A model generated the notes under the pieces. That model searched no databases and was not told where the DNA came from. It was given only the letters and a program-made list of their open reading frames with translations. A DNA stretch of 64,000 bases, from positions 34,442-98,441 of the forward strand of contig NZ_JBDNRK010000012.1 of the NCBI RefSeq assembly GCF_047718555.1. Reading direction: 5' to 3'. This stretch comes from Clostridium_I sp047718555. GTDB lineage: Bacteria > Bacillota > Clostridia > Clostridiales > Clostridiaceae. Positions 18,946 to 28,357 of this stretch are shown here, piece after piece; position 1 is the first letter of the stretch; every line of letters starts with the position of its first letter. The translations under genes were made by a program, and so were the position numbers.

Positions 18946-19962
18946 CTAATTGTTTTTACTATTCTCATTTAAAAATCCTGGCCCATATTTAGCAGCTAAT
19001 ATAATGGCTTCTATCATGCTTACCTCACTTACTTTTCCAGTGCCGGCTATATCAAAGGCTGTGCCGTGGTCTACAGAAGTTCGTAAAAATGGCATATTAT
19101 TAGTTAAGGAAATTGTTCTTTCAAAGTCCACCATCTTTGTTGCAATATGCCCCTGGTCATGATAGAGGGAGAGAACTGCATCATATCTTCCAAGTAAAGC
19201 CTGATAAAATACTGAGTCAGCACCAATTGGACCACTTATATCCACTCCCTTTTCACGTAAACTTTCAACTGCTGGAGATATATATTTAACTTCTTCATCT
19301 CCAAAAAGTCCATGTTCTCCAGAATGAGGATTGAGTCCTGCAATAGCTATATGCGGTTTTTCAATTCCAAGAACCTTAAGTGCCTTTTCACAGCGAATTA
19401 CGAATTCTTCAATACCTTCCTTTGTAATTAAATCACAGGCATTTCTTAAAGACACATGTCTGCTGAAGAAAAACACTTTCAATCCTTTTACTTCAAACAT
19501 GGTTAAAGGGTTTCTAGTATTAGTAAGGCTCTCCAGCACTTCTGTATGACCTATATAGGGTACCCCTGCACTTTTAAAGGATTCTTTATTTAAAGGAGTA
19601 GTTGCGATAGCTGTCACTTTTTTATCCATGGCTAATTTAATAGCATAGGAAAGATAATCAAAGGCTGCCTGACCACATTGTGCCTGAACTTTTCCAAACT
19701 CTAAAGTTGAAATGTCAATATTATTAAGATCAATAAAATCTATAGTTCCTAGGGTATATTTACCTTCATCTGGGCTTGAGACAGCATTTAATTTCAGTGA
19801 AATATTTGTTATATCTAGAGCTTTTTTTAAAACCTTCTTATCTCCTATTACAATGGGATTACATACATAATAAACACTGGTATTTTTAAGGGCTTTAACT
19901 ACAATTTCAGGTCCTACTCCTGCTGGGTCTCCTAAGGTAATTGCAATAATTGGTCTGCTCAT
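18946..19962 (-). CDS. pdxA: PdxA-like 4-phosphate dehydrogenase (PdxA2, D-threonate pathway)
   Basis: This 338-residue protein opens with ITLGDPAGVGPEI and has the family metal-binding histidines in YIGHTEVLE, GLNPHSGEHG and LYHDQGHI, plus TATTPLNKES-like AIATTPLNKE. Genuine PdxA acts on 4-hydroxythreonine phosphate in vitamin B6 synthesis. The PdxA2 branch oxidatively decarboxylates D-threonate or D-erythronate 4-phosphate. Context (DeoR regulator, DUF1537 kinase, GntP permease, no pdxJ) argues for the catabolic role. ATG at 19962 has AAGGAAGA eight bases upstream; the TTG two codons earlier is less well placed. The 207-base gap to the kinase gene holds no clear terminator, so cotranscription is plausible. 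Confidence 0.85.
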   Translation of the reverse strand: MSRPIIAITLGDPAGVGPEIVVKALKNTSVYYVCNPIVIGDKKVLKKALDITNISLKLNAVSSPDEGKYTLGTIDFIDLNNIDISTLEFGKVQAQCGQAAFDYLSYAIKLAMDKKVTAIATTPLNKESFKSAGVPYIGHTEVLESLTNTRNPLTMFEVKGLKVFFFSRHVSLRNACDLITKEGIEEFVIRCEKALKVLGIEKPHIAIAGLNPHSGEHGLFGDEEVKYISPAVESLREKGVDISGPIGADSVFYQALLGRYDAVLSLYHDQGHIATKMVDFERTISLTNNMPFLRTSVDHGTAFDIAGTGKVSEVSMIEAIILAAKYGPGFLNENSKNN

Positions 19963-20011
19963 TCTCAATCTCTTCCTTTCAATTTATATATTTATAATTA
20001 ATGTATTAGAA

Positions 20012-20773
20012 CTAAACAAATACACAGTTATCAATGTTAAATTTATTGAAATCTTCTATTAATTTTGTGGATTGTTTGTCAACAATAATTCCAGTTAACT
20101 TACTAAAATCCTGTACTTTCACCATACTTTTCTTTTCGTATTTATCACTGCTGGCTAATAAAAAGGCTTTTTCACTTATCTTGATAAAACTGCGTTTTAA
20201 ATACATTTTTTCAATACTAGTTGTCATAAAACCATTGGTTATATCAAAAGCATCACAGCCTAAAAAAGAAGCATCCACATTGTATTTTTCAACTATTTTA
20301 CAGGTTTCAACTCCTGTACATTGTTTTGATTTCATGGAAACTTTTCCACCAAGGAGTGTAACTTCTATATTGGTAAAATCACTTAAAAAAACACCTATTT
20401 TTAAATCATTGGTAATAACCCTTAATTTTTCAATGTGTCTTATGCACTTTGCCATTTCCATTATGGTTGTTCCAGCATCCAAAATAATTGTGGAATTTGG
20501 TTTTACAAATTCACTGGCTTTTTTTCCTATTAAGTATTTTTCATTAATCATGGATTTTTCTTTTTCCAGATAGCTTTTTTCTTTAATTATTTTACTTTTG
20601 ATTATTGCTCCACCAAAAGTCCTATCTATAAGCTGCTGACTTTCTAAAAAGGCTAGATCCTTTCTTATGGTTACTTCAGAGACATCTAACTTTTTTGATA
20701 GTTCTAAAACGGTTACATTTTTATTCTGCAGAATATAGTCATATATTTGTTCTCTTCTTTCTAAAGTAAACAT
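20012..20773 (-). CDS. DeoR-family transcriptional regulator of the sugar-acid cluster
   Basis: The N-terminal winged helix (RREQIYDYILQNKNVTVLELSKKLDVSEVTIRKDLAFLESQQLIDRTFGGAI) is the DeoR HTH signature. The C-terminal sensor domain has STIILDAGTTIMEMAK, VITNDLKIG and LGGKVSMKSKQCTG, which bind phosphorylated sugar effectors in this family. The length from the chosen start is 253 residues, typical. ATG at 20773 has GGAGGG eight bases upstream; an upstream in-frame start at 20827 would add 18 unsupported residues. It is the first gene of the minus-strand cluster and probably represses it and itself through the CTTTCA-type repeats upstream, responding to a phosphorylated four-carbon acid (inference). 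Confidence 0.85.
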   Translation of the reverse strand: MFTLERREQIYDYILQNKNVTVLELSKKLDVSEVTIRKDLAFLESQQLIDRTFGGAIIKSKIIKEKSYLEKEKSMINEKYLIGKKASEFVKPNSTIILDAGTTIMEMAKCIRHIEKLRVITNDLKIGVFLSDFTNIEVTLLGGKVSMKSKQCTGVETCKIVEKYNVDASFLGCDAFDITNGFMTTSIEKMYLKRSFIKISEKAFLLASSDKYEKKSMVKVQDFSKLTGIIVDKQSTKLIEDFNKFNIDNCVFV

Positions 20774-20869
20774 AATTTTATCCCTCCATAACAATAGTTT
20801 CATTAACTTACGTGAACCTGTAAACATATAATCTTGAAAGTAATTTGATAATTAAACAGTTTATTAAAT

Positions 20870-20927
20870 ACTTTCAATGTGTTTCATTTTGTTTCTTTAC
20901 TAGATAATATGAAAGCATTTTGAAAGT
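20870..20927 (-). promoter_or_regulatory. Probable DeoR-type operator (inverted CTTTCA repeats)
   Basis: ACTTTCAATGTGTTTCAT (20870-20887) and ATGAAAGCATTTTGAAAGT (20909-20927) form an imperfect inverted pair in which each arm holds two TTTCA units. A further CTTGAAAG lies at 20833-20840. The location, about 100-150 bases upstream of the DeoR start, suits autoregulation. Confidence 0.45.
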
Positions 20928-21109
20928 TATGCTAAAAATTACCTGATGTGTGAAGATATATTATCGATTGTTATAAAACTGTAAAAAATAAGTCTATACT
21001 GATTACATATTTTTGATATATGTTATAATTAAATTAAATTTTACATTAAAACTCAAAGAATTTGGGATTATTAGCCTATATTTCATATTGAGATGAAAGG
21101 GGTAATGTA

Positions 21110-23245
21110 TTGAAGAAATTCATAATATTCTCGGGTATTATTGTTTTATCATTTTTTTTAGCTTTTAAATATATGTTTCTAATCCACAATATAACTTCTG
21201 TATATAAAAGCAGCGGAATATCATATATCTCAAAGGTAGATAGCAAGTCTTTTTATATATACAGCTATGGAAGATGGCAAAAATCCTTTGTTAAAGGAGT
21301 AAATATAGGTGCTTCAAAGCCAGGTACTTTTCCTGGAGATCTGGGCATAACTAAGGAGGAGTACCTAAGATGGTTTAAGGAAATAGCGGCTATGAATGCC
21401 AACGTTATAAGAATTTATACAATACCTAAACCTGAATTTTATGATGCTTTATATGAATATAATAAAAATGCATTTAAGCCATTGTATATTTTTCAGGGTG
21501 TGTGGGTTAATGAAGATGATATGTCAAAATACGAAAATGCACAAAACAATGTAATTAAAAGTGGTTTTAAAACGGATATTAAAGACGTAATCGATGTAAT
21601 ACATGGTAATGCTGAGCTGCCTGTGAAAAAGGGTTATGCCAGTGGAACCTATACAAAAGATGTATCCCCCTATGTAATGGGATGGATTTTGGGTATTGAA
21701 TGGGATCCCCATTTTGTACAAAATACAAACAAAATGAATGAAAGTATTAATAGCTTTAATGGAAATTATTTGTATACAGAAAAGGCCTCACCTTTTGAAA
21801 CCTTTTTAGGTGAAATGGGTGATTATGCTATTAGCTATGAAACTAATAAATATGGAATGCAGAGACCTTTAAGTTTTACAAATTGGGTAACTACAGATCC
21901 ATTAAAACACCCTAATGAGCCTTTAGAAAAAGAAGACATGGTTGAGGTAAATACAGAACACATAAAGAAAAAAAATTCCTTTAAACCTGGACTCTTTGCA
22001 TCTTATCACATATATCCGTATTACCCCGATTCTATGAACTACCAGCATGACTATGTGAGTTACAGGGATAAAGATGGAAAAATAAATACATATGAGGCCT
22101 ATTTAAAGGATTTAATAAAGGAACATACAATGCCGGTTTTGGTAGCAGAATTTGGTGTGCCTGCATCAAGAGGAATGGGGCATAAGAGTTCTATGGGATT
22201 CAATCAGGGAGGTATAGATGAAAAACAGCAGGGTGAAATGGATGCATCAATGCTGAAAAATATTTATGATCAGGGCTATGCAGGTGGATTAGTCTTCACA
22301 TGGCAGGATGAGTGGTTCAAAAGAACATGGAATACTATGGATTTGGATATGCCGGATAGAAGACCATATTGGTCTAATCCACAGACAAATGAGCAGGAGT
22401 TTGGAGTTTTGGCCTTTGATCCCGGAGCAGGTAAAAGTATATGTTATGTGGACGGGGATACATCAGATTGGAAAGATGACAAGCCTTTAGTAGATAATGA
22501 CAACATGAAGCTCTATGCTAAAAGTGATGAAAAATATCTATATATTATGGGAGATATAAAGGGATTTGATTTTGAAAAGGATAAATTATTTCTGCCCATT
22601 GATATAACTCCAAACTCTGGAAATGATAAATATGATTATTACAATCTGCAATTTAAAAGACCAACAGATATGGTGGTGGTATTGGATAAAAAAGGTGGAT
22701 CAAGAATAGTTACAGATTCCTATTATGATACTTTTTATTATACTTATGCTACCCAATTAAATATGATGGATAGGAATGCAGCTTATGAGAAAAAGAACAG
22801 CGGTATATTTAATCCCATATATTTATGTCTTAACAGACAATTGTATTTACCAGAGGATAAAAAATCCCTGCCACTGCAAAAATATGAAACAGGCAAATTG
22901 CGCCTTGGGGATGCTAACCTGGAGCACAGTGATTACAATTCACTGACGGACTACTCTGTAAATAAAAATACAGTAGAAATTAGAATACCCTGGCAGCTTT
23001 TAAATGTTATGGACCCTTCCAGTAAGATGATTATGGATGATTTTTATGCTAAGGGAAAAATAACTCCTACAAAAGTACCAGGACTCTATATAGGAGGTGT
23101 TTTAATTGAAAATAATAATATCATTGAAAATAGTAATATGGAATTTTACAATTGGGAAGAATGGGAGGAGCCCACTTATCATGAGAGATTAAAACCATCT
23201 TATGATATTCTTAAAAAAGCTTTCAAATCAATTGGAAACAAGTAA
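21110..23245 (+). CDS. Membrane-anchored TIM-barrel glycosidase-like protein of the polysaccharide locus
   Basis: This 711-residue protein starts with one membrane segment (about residues 3-27) acting as an uncleaved anchor. A TIM-barrel glycosidase-like domain follows: FVKGVNIGASKPGTFPGDLG, ANVIRIYTIPKPEFYDALY, VMGWILGIEWDP (possible acid/base Glu) and MPVLVAEFGVPASRG (possible nucleophile Glu). This resembles GH2/GH5-clan barrels. A C-terminal region from about 440 (YVDGDTSDWKDD...LYIMGDIKGFDF) looks like a CBM9-type carbohydrate-binding sandwich. It is followed at once by HEAT and GT2 genes, so it probably trims or modifies the exported polysaccharide. The start is TTG with AAAGGGG upstream. 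The TAA stop overlaps a 29-bp repeat. Confidence 0.65.
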   Translation: MKKFIIFSGIIVLSFFLAFKYMFLIHNITSVYKSSGISYISKVDSKSFYIYSYGRWQKSFVKGVNIGASKPGTFPGDLGITKEEYLRWFKEIAAMNANVIRIYTIPKPEFYDALYEYNKNAFKPLYIFQGVWVNEDDMSKYENAQNNVIKSGFKTDIKDVIDVIHGNAELPVKKGYASGTYTKDVSPYVMGWILGIEWDPHFVQNTNKMNESINSFNGNYLYTEKASPFETFLGEMGDYAISYETNKYGMQRPLSFTNWVTTDPLKHPNEPLEKEDMVEVNTEHIKKKNSFKPGLFASYHIYPYYPDSMNYQHDYVSYRDKDGKINTYEAYLKDLIKEHTMPVLVAEFGVPASRGMGHKSSMGFNQGGIDEKQQGEMDASMLKNIYDQGYAGGLVFTWQDEWFKRTWNTMDLDMPDRRPYWSNPQTNEQEFGVLAFDPGAGKSICYVDGDTSDWKDDKPLVDNDNMKLYAKSDEKYLYIMGDIKGFDFEKDKLFLPIDITPNSGNDKYDYYNLQFKRPTDMVVVLDKKGGSRIVTDSYYDTFYYTYATQLNMMDRNAAYEKKNSGIFNPIYLCLNRQLYLPEDKKSLPLQKYETGKLRLGDANLEHSDYNSLTDYSVNKNTVEIRIPWQLLNVMDPSSKMIMDDFYAKGKITPTKVPGLYIGGVLIENNNIIENSNMEFYNWEEWEEPTYHERLKPSYDILKKAFKSIGNK

Positions 23246-23272
23246 GGCATGTGAAATATTTGAATATGCCTA
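23244..23272. repeat. Minimal MITE remnant (terminal repeats only)
   Basis: AAGGCATGTGAAATATTTG plus AATATGCCTAA reproduces the left and right ends of the larger element at 51561-51720 with no interior. It overlaps the stop of the preceding gene. Confidence 0.6.
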
Positions 23273-23286
23273 AATGGGGGATGGAT

Positions 23287-24462
23287 ATGGAACAATATGT
23301 ATATTTCTCAATAATATTCTTTTTCTTAATAATATTCTTTCTATACATTTATATAATATACGAAAAAGCTGCAAGATTTTATAATCGTAAAAAAATGAAA
23401 AAATACGATAGTGAAACAGTATTTTTTATTAAATCTGCTGTTAATAAGATAGTAAGTGGACAAGATATAGATTGTGATATGCTGGAAAATATTAAGAAGC
23501 AGTGTAAAAATAAATACAAAAGAGAAATAATTAAAAAAAGGTTACTATATTATATTAAAAATTTTAAGGGGGATTTTTCTCAAAGTATCACAAAATTATC
23601 TGAGTATATTGGAATTATTCAGTATGATATAAACAGTCTTAGGACCAGAAATTATCACGAGAAAGCATTGGCAGCCAAGAGATTGGGTGAATTTAGAAGC
23701 AATAGTGCAATTGAAGCATTGCTAAGAGAAATTGATACTAAGGATAATGATGTTAAATACAATATTTTACTGGCTCTTGCCAAGATAGGGGAAGAAGAAT
23801 CTTTTATTAAAGTCTTTGAAAATATTGATTCATCCATAGATTTAAGCGAAATAAGCTTAATAGAGATAGTTGATAGTTTTGAAGGAGATAAAAATAACAT
23901 TTATAAATGTATGATAAATTCAGATAATAATTTCACCGCCTGTGTGTTTATTAAATTAGCAGGAAATTATAAAAACATATCTTTAAGCAAGAATATATCA
24001 AAATATTTATTTAGCAAAGATAAGGAAAGAAAAATTGCAGCTGTAGAAGCTATTGGCAATATGGGTGATGTAAGATATTTGGATTACATTATAAAGCTTT
24101 TAGAAGATAGTGAATGGGAAGTGAGATCAGCAGCTGCAAAGGCATTAAATAATTTTACAGATAGTAAAGTGTTAATTCCTCTAGCAAAATCACTTTCTGA
24201 CTCACAATGGAATGTAAGGTATAATGCAGCCCTGTCATTATCAGCCAATCAGGAGGGAATGAATATAATTTCTCACATCTTTAAAGGGGAAGATAAATTT
24301 GCTAAGGATATAATCCTATCAACTATGGAAAGCTTATCTGGTAATGAATTATATTTATATGAAAATCCAGAAGAACACAATAAGAGGTCATTAGTTACTG
24401 AAATAAAAAAATATATGGTAATGAAAAAAGAGGAAGAAGTATATGAATACAGGATTAGTTAG
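23287..24462 (+). CDS. Membrane-anchored HEAT-repeat protein
   Basis: This 391-residue protein has one N-terminal membrane segment (YVYFSIIFFFLIIFFLYIYIIY) followed by a helical solenoid. HEAT units are clearest at KIAAVEAIGNMGDVRYLDYIIKLLED, SEWEVRSAAAKALNNFTDSKVLIPLAKSL and SQWNVRYNAALSLS, with an earlier unit near EKALAAKRLGEFRSNSAIEALLREID. HEAT solenoids are protein-protein scaffolds. Its position between the glycosidase and the GT2 synthase, with a 20-base overlap into the latter, suggests it assists the synthase at the membrane. I chose ATG at 23287, just after GGGGG; an in-frame GTG at 23251 lies within the repeat element and is unlikely. Confidence 0.75.
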   Translation: MEQYVYFSIIFFFLIIFFLYIYIIYEKAARFYNRKKMKKYDSETVFFIKSAVNKIVSGQDIDCDMLENIKKQCKNKYKREIIKKRLLYYIKNFKGDFSQSITKLSEYIGIIQYDINSLRTRNYHEKALAAKRLGEFRSNSAIEALLREIDTKDNDVKYNILLALAKIGEEESFIKVFENIDSSIDLSEISLIEIVDSFEGDKNNIYKCMINSDNNFTACVFIKLAGNYKNISLSKNISKYLFSKDKERKIAAVEAIGNMGDVRYLDYIIKLLEDSEWEVRSAAAKALNNFTDSKVLIPLAKSLSDSQWNVRYNAALSLSANQEGMNIISHIFKGEDKFAKDIILSTMESLSGNELYLYENPEEHNKRSLVTEIKKYMVMKKEEEVYEYRIS

Positions 24463-25867
24463 ACAAATAATTATGGATATTAATTATATAATACTCTATT
24501 ACGTATTATGCATTAACACCATATATTTTTTACAATTGATATTATCTGCCTTTGGTTTGTATGATTATATAAAGAGAATGAATTATTCTGATTATAGTAA
24601 ATATACTACTTCTAATAATATGATACCAGTTTCTGTACTGGTTCCTGCCTATAATGAGGAGGATACCATATTAGATAATATAAAATCTTTATTAGAGCTG
24701 CATTACCCCTTATTTGAAATTATTGTAATTAATGATGGCTCAAAAGATGATACCTTAAAGAAAATAATTGAGGCCTATAATCTGAGCAAAATAGACCAGT
24801 CAGTGTGGCATTTAATAAAGACAAATAGAATCAGGGGTATATACAAAAATGCGGATATTCCAGGCTTTACTCTAATTGACAAGGAAAACGGCGGTAAAGC
24901 AGATGCTCTTAATGCGGGAATAAATGTGTCAAAATACCCCATATTCACATCTATAGATGCAGATTCAATACTTGAAAGTGATTCTCTGGTGAGAGTAATT
25001 ATGCCCTTTGTTGAAGACAAGTCAACAGTGGCAGTTGGTGGAATTGTAAGGATTGCCAATGGCAGCAAATTTGAGAATGGAATAATAAAAAATATTGGAT
25101 TACCGGATAATAAATTGGCCATGTTTCAGGTGGTTGAATACTTAAGAGGATTTCTCAGTGGAAGAATGGGGTGGGATGCCCTAGGATGCCTTTTAATTAT
25201 TTCAGGAGCATTTGGAGCCTTTAAAAAGGATATTGCTGTAAAAACCGGTGGATACACAAGCAATACTATTGGGGAAGACATGGAATTAGTAGTTAAGATG
25301 CATGAATATTTAAGAAAAAATAAATTGAAATACAAAATTAAGTTTACACCTGATCCTATTTGCTGGACACAGGCACCGGAAAAAATAAAAGATTTGAGAG
25401 GCCAAAGGCGGCGATGGCAAATTGGGTTAATGGACAGCTTACTTCGCCACAAAAAAATATTATTAAATCCTAAGTATGGTATTATAGGCATATTTGGAGC
25501 TCCATATTTTTGGATTTTTGAAATGCTGGGTCCTATAATTGAAATTTTCGGTTATATTTTTATTCCTTTATCCTATATTTTTGGTTTACTTAATGTGAGA
25601 TATTTTATATTATTTTTAATTGCCTCAATACTTTATGGCATAATACTATCTATAGGTGCAATTTTGCTGGAAGATTACACTTTCAATAAATATAAATCCA
25701 TTAGACAACTGCTTAAGCTTTCCTGGTATGGAATATTAGAAAACTTTGGGTATAGACAGATGACGGTACTTTTTAGGGTGGAGGCCATTCTAAGATTTAA
25801 GAAGTTTAAAAACAGCTGGGGAAAAATAAAAAGGAAAAATTTTAGCGAGTCCGGGCAGTCCTCATGA
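24443..25867 (+). CDS. Processive-type family 2 glycosyltransferase (polysaccharide synthase)
   Basis: This 474-residue protein has an N-terminal membrane segment, a GT-A domain and three or four C-terminal membrane segments. The processive GT2 signatures are present: VLVPAYNEEDTI, VINDGSKDDT, KENGGKADALNAG, SIDADSIL (DxD), TIGEDMELV (TED-like) and QRRRWQIG (QxxRW-like). This matches PgaC/IcaA, hyaluronan-synthase and YdaM-like enzymes that polymerise and extrude beta-linked polysaccharide. The product is unknown. It overlaps the HEAT gene by 20 bases, with GAGGAAG inside that gene as ribosome site, so the two are translationally coupled. No PilZ domain is present, unlike the second synthase at 31156. 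Confidence 0.85.
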   Translation: MNTGLVRQIIMDINYIILYYVLCINTIYFLQLILSAFGLYDYIKRMNYSDYSKYTTSNNMIPVSVLVPAYNEEDTILDNIKSLLELHYPLFEIIVINDGSKDDTLKKIIEAYNLSKIDQSVWHLIKTNRIRGIYKNADIPGFTLIDKENGGKADALNAGINVSKYPIFTSIDADSILESDSLVRVIMPFVEDKSTVAVGGIVRIANGSKFENGIIKNIGLPDNKLAMFQVVEYLRGFLSGRMGWDALGCLLIISGAFGAFKKDIAVKTGGYTSNTIGEDMELVVKMHEYLRKNKLKYKIKFTPDPICWTQAPEKIKDLRGQRRRWQIGLMDSLLRHKKILLNPKYGIIGIFGAPYFWIFEMLGPIIEIFGYIFIPLSYIFGLLNVRYFILFLIASILYGIILSIGAILLEDYTFNKYKSIRQLLKLSWYGILENFGYRQMTVLFRVEAILRFKKFKNSWGKIKRKNFSESGQSS

Positions 25868-25908
25868 TTAATAAATATTTTATATGATATAATAAAAGTA
25901 AGAAAATT

Positions 25909-26073
25909 ATGGCAAGTCCTAATACTTTTCATCAAAGAATTTCACGAAAAATATCATTAAATGAAGAAAATTTCTATGGTGAACCTACTGTATATTATAA
26001 GGATGATATAGCTAAATCCAGTATATTTAGCAATCTGAATGTAAGTCTGAAAGAGATATTTAAGAATAGTTAA
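25909..26073 (+). CDS. Possible 54-residue ORF, unknown
   Basis: A frame from ATG at 25909 (MASPNTFHQR...LKEIFKNS) ends just before a strong terminator, which hints that the region is transcribed with the synthase operon. There is no good ribosome site, signal peptide or recognised motif. It may be a decayed gene remnant. Confidence 0.25.
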   Translation: MASPNTFHQRISRKISLNEENFYGEPTVYYKDDIAKSSIFSNLNVSLKEIFKNS

Positions 26074-26077
26074 AAAA

Positions 26078-26122
26078 CTGTCTCACAATGGATAGGTATA
26101 TTGTGAGACAGCCATTTTTTTT
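26078..26122 (+). terminator. Terminator of the glycosidase-HEAT-GT2 operon
   Basis: CTGTCTCACAAT (26078-26089) pairs perfectly with ATTGTGAGACAG (26100-26111), followed by CCA and eight T. Confidence 0.9.
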
Positions 26123-26376
26123 ATAAGAAATAGAACATTACTGGAATAGGTAGGATTTATTTGGGTTGTTAACACTTTCTTAATTTAGTTATTGTTTAAT
26201 AAAAGCAATTTATATTATATAATGAATACTATGCTGTAAGTATTATGAGAAGTGAATATATGTGGTCACAAAGGATTAAAAGGTTAGCAGTTAAAATCAA
26301 AACTGCTGAATTCTTGCATAAAAAACATTGCAGCGTTGTAAATAAGCTATAATGAACATAGAGAGGAAGTGAATAA
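26123..26376. other. Upstream region of the Wzy-like gene
   Basis: About 250 AT-rich bases. GAGAGGAAGTG serves as ribosome site before ATG 26377. No clear promoter pair, riboswitch or small gene was recognised. Confidence 0.35.
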
Positions 26377-27657
26377 ATGCAAGAAGATGAAAATAATATT
26401 ATTGATAATAAAGCAACCGATAATAATATTCAAAAATATATTTTTAATTTCTATGCTATTTTTATAATGGCATTTATACCACTGTTTATTACCCCCTGGA
26501 GAACAGATATTTTTAACGATTACAGGATAATTGCTGTGGTTGTGGTTAGCGCAATAGTATTTATTATTACTTTTTATTACAGAAAACAATATGAAATTAA
26601 ACTCTTGGACAAGCTGCTATTCATATATGCAGCAATATTGATACTTTCAACTATATTTTCTAAGGAAATGAATTTAAGCTTGTTTGGATTACCTAGATGT
26701 AGAGAGGGTATATTTTCTCTTTTGACTTATTTGATAATCTTCACTATATTTTATAAAAACTTTCACTTTTCCAAAAAAAGTCTCAATATAATTTTAATCA
26801 GTGCTTCAATAATTGCTATATACGGTATTTTGCAGTATTTTAAGATTAATCCAATACTTAACGTAGCCAATAATGAATTTAGAGGTTCTGTTACATCAAC
26901 TATAGGTCAGCGAAATTTCGTTGGAACTTATTGTACACTTTTTATTCCCATATTCCTGGGGCTGTTTATACATAATGGTAAGAAGAGATATTTTATTGTA
27001 AACATGCTTATGATAGGACTGATGTTTAGTTCTACCACAAGAAGTTCATGGATTGCATTTGTTTTTTATAGTTTAATTTTTATTATCTATTGTCTTATTA
27101 ATATAAAAAATAATAAGAAGTTTATTGCAAGATTCTCACTATTGTTAATTACACTTGTATTGATTTTCAGTTTTATGAACTTTAAAAATAAAGATATGCT
27201 TACCAATAGAGCTAAAACTGTTTATACAGATGCAAGGAACATTGATAACGATGATTCAGGTTCCAGTAGAATATTCATATGGAAAAAGGCCATTCCTTTT
27301 TTGTTTAAAAATCCTATATTGGGTTCTGGCCCGGATACATATAACCTGGTGTTAAATGATGCTGAATCCAAAAAAAGAGCTTTATATTTTAAAGCTCATA
27401 ATGAATATCTTCAAATAGCCATAACCGAAGGCTATCTAGCTTTAGCAGTGTATATTTCTTTTGTATTGGTTATCCTTTTCAGACTTTTTAAAAGCCGCAA
27501 GAAGGGAATACACATATGGATTTTATTTGGCTGCATAACAGGTTATTTAATACAGGCATTTTTCAATATAAGCTTTATAGCTACTGCAGTAATATATTGG
27601 GCTATACTTGGTATTGCTGCAAATTACAGTGAGGGTAAGGCATGTGAAAATAAATAG
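26377..27657 (+). CDS. O-antigen ligase/polymerase-like (Wzy_C) membrane protein
   Basis: This 426-residue protein has about 10-11 hydrophobic segments and the Wzy_C/WaaL periplasmic-loop pattern: STTRSSWIAFVFYSL (SRxxW-like), then SSRIFIWKKAIPFLFKNPILGSGPDTY and KAHNEYLQIAITEGYLALAVY (the conserved HNxYL). Proteins of this group polymerise or ligate lipid-linked glycans at the outer face of the membrane. It follows the GT2 operon after a terminator and precedes c-di-GMP signalling genes. The last codons (KACENK and the TAG stop) lie inside the MITE copy that begins at 27637, so the native C-terminus has been replaced. A 106-bp piece of a paralogue of this gene remains at 33550-33655. Confidence 0.75.
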   Translation: MQEDENNIIDNKATDNNIQKYIFNFYAIFIMAFIPLFITPWRTDIFNDYRIIAVVVVSAIVFIITFYYRKQYEIKLLDKLLFIYAAILILSTIFSKEMNLSLFGLPRCREGIFSLLTYLIIFTIFYKNFHFSKKSLNIILISASIIAIYGILQYFKINPILNVANNEFRGSVTSTIGQRNFVGTYCTLFIPIFLGLFIHNGKKRYFIVNMLMIGLMFSSTTRSSWIAFVFYSLIFIIYCLINIKNNKKFIARFSLLLITLVLIFSFMNFKNKDMLTNRAKTVYTDARNIDNDDSGSSRIFIWKKAIPFLFKNPILGSGPDTYNLVLNDAESKKRALYFKAHNEYLQIAITEGYLALAVYISFVLVILFRLFKSRKKGIHIWILFGCITGYLIQAFFNISFIATAVIYWAILGIAANYSEGKACENK

Positions 27658-27932
27658 TAAGTCAAAGATGCGACGAATATTTTGAATCATACAAGGAAAC
27701 AGGTTCTGAGGATAGTGGGCTATCTGAGGGTTCTGTTGACGCAGTAGGATTGAAGCAAGTTCTTAATTCAGGTGGGGATTCTTTTACCCCATCTGAATTT
27801 TAGAACTGCAAATGCATGGCTTACTTGGCGTTGAACTCCCGCTTTCACAGAGTGCGTGGCAGTTCTTACGCCAAGTTAGTCAGGTGAAAAATAGGCTAGC
27901 ATACTGACTAGTTATTTATTTGAATATGCCTA
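27637..27932. repeat. MITE-like element carrying a nested insertion
   Basis: The ends match the 160-bp element at 51561-51720: left AAGGCATGTGAAAATAAATA, interior CATACAAGGAAACAGGTTCTG and GATAGTGGGCTATC, right TTTGAATATGCCT. The interior is interrupted at 27752-27886 by a second repeat type. The first bases overlap the 3' end of the Wzy-like gene. Confidence 0.75.
27752..27886 (+). repeat. IS200/IS605-end-like hairpin element (copy 2, nested)
   Basis: This is the reverse-complement twin of 17298-17425, with hairpins AATTCAGGTGGGGA/CCCATCTGAATT and CTTGGCGTTGAACTCC...CGCCAAG. It splits the MITE after GCAGTAGGATT and leaves its right half intact. Confidence 0.7.
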
Positions 27933-27960
27933 AAATTGAGGAATAAGTTTAGCAAATATA

Positions 27961-27984
27961 ACAGAGCAAGTTGCTCTGTTTTTC
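27961..27984 (+). terminator. Small terminator 3' of the MITE
   Basis: ACAGAGCA pairs with TGCTCTGT around a 3-4 base loop and is followed by five T. No gene immediately upstream needs it other than the Wzy-like gene. Confidence 0.7.
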
Positions 27985-28041
27985 TTTGCCGAATTTGATT
28001 TAAATTAAAAAGCAAAGTGGAATGAAGATAAGACTGTTGAA

Positions 28042-28098
28042 AAAAAGTTTCTACTTAACATATAGCATGGCTATAGTTTGGGTAGTAACTTTTTGTTT
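28042..28098 (+). terminator. Two-tier hairpin with T run upstream of the response-regulator hybrid
   Basis: AAAAAGTTTCTAC (28042-28054) pairs with GTAGTAACTTTTT (28082-28094) with one mismatch and encloses a perfect TATAGC/GCTATA hairpin (28061-28075). It could be a terminator or part of a leader RNA. The remaining 260 bases to the next gene show nothing further. Confidence 0.5.
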
Positions 28099-28357
28099 CT
28101 AACAAATAATGTATAATCAAAGATATATGGAAAATTTTTAAGTATTAGTGAGAAAAAATCATATAAATACAGAAAAACAATCTCATTAGTATAGGATAAT
28201 AAATTATATTATATTTTTAAATATTTTAGATTAATTATATAATTAATCTAATTAAAATTCCATTAATGGATTTCTCTGTATAGGTAAATTTTATGTTGAT
28301 TTTCTCAATGGCTAAATGTATATGGTAAAGTAGAAAATCCATAATTGAATATCCAAA

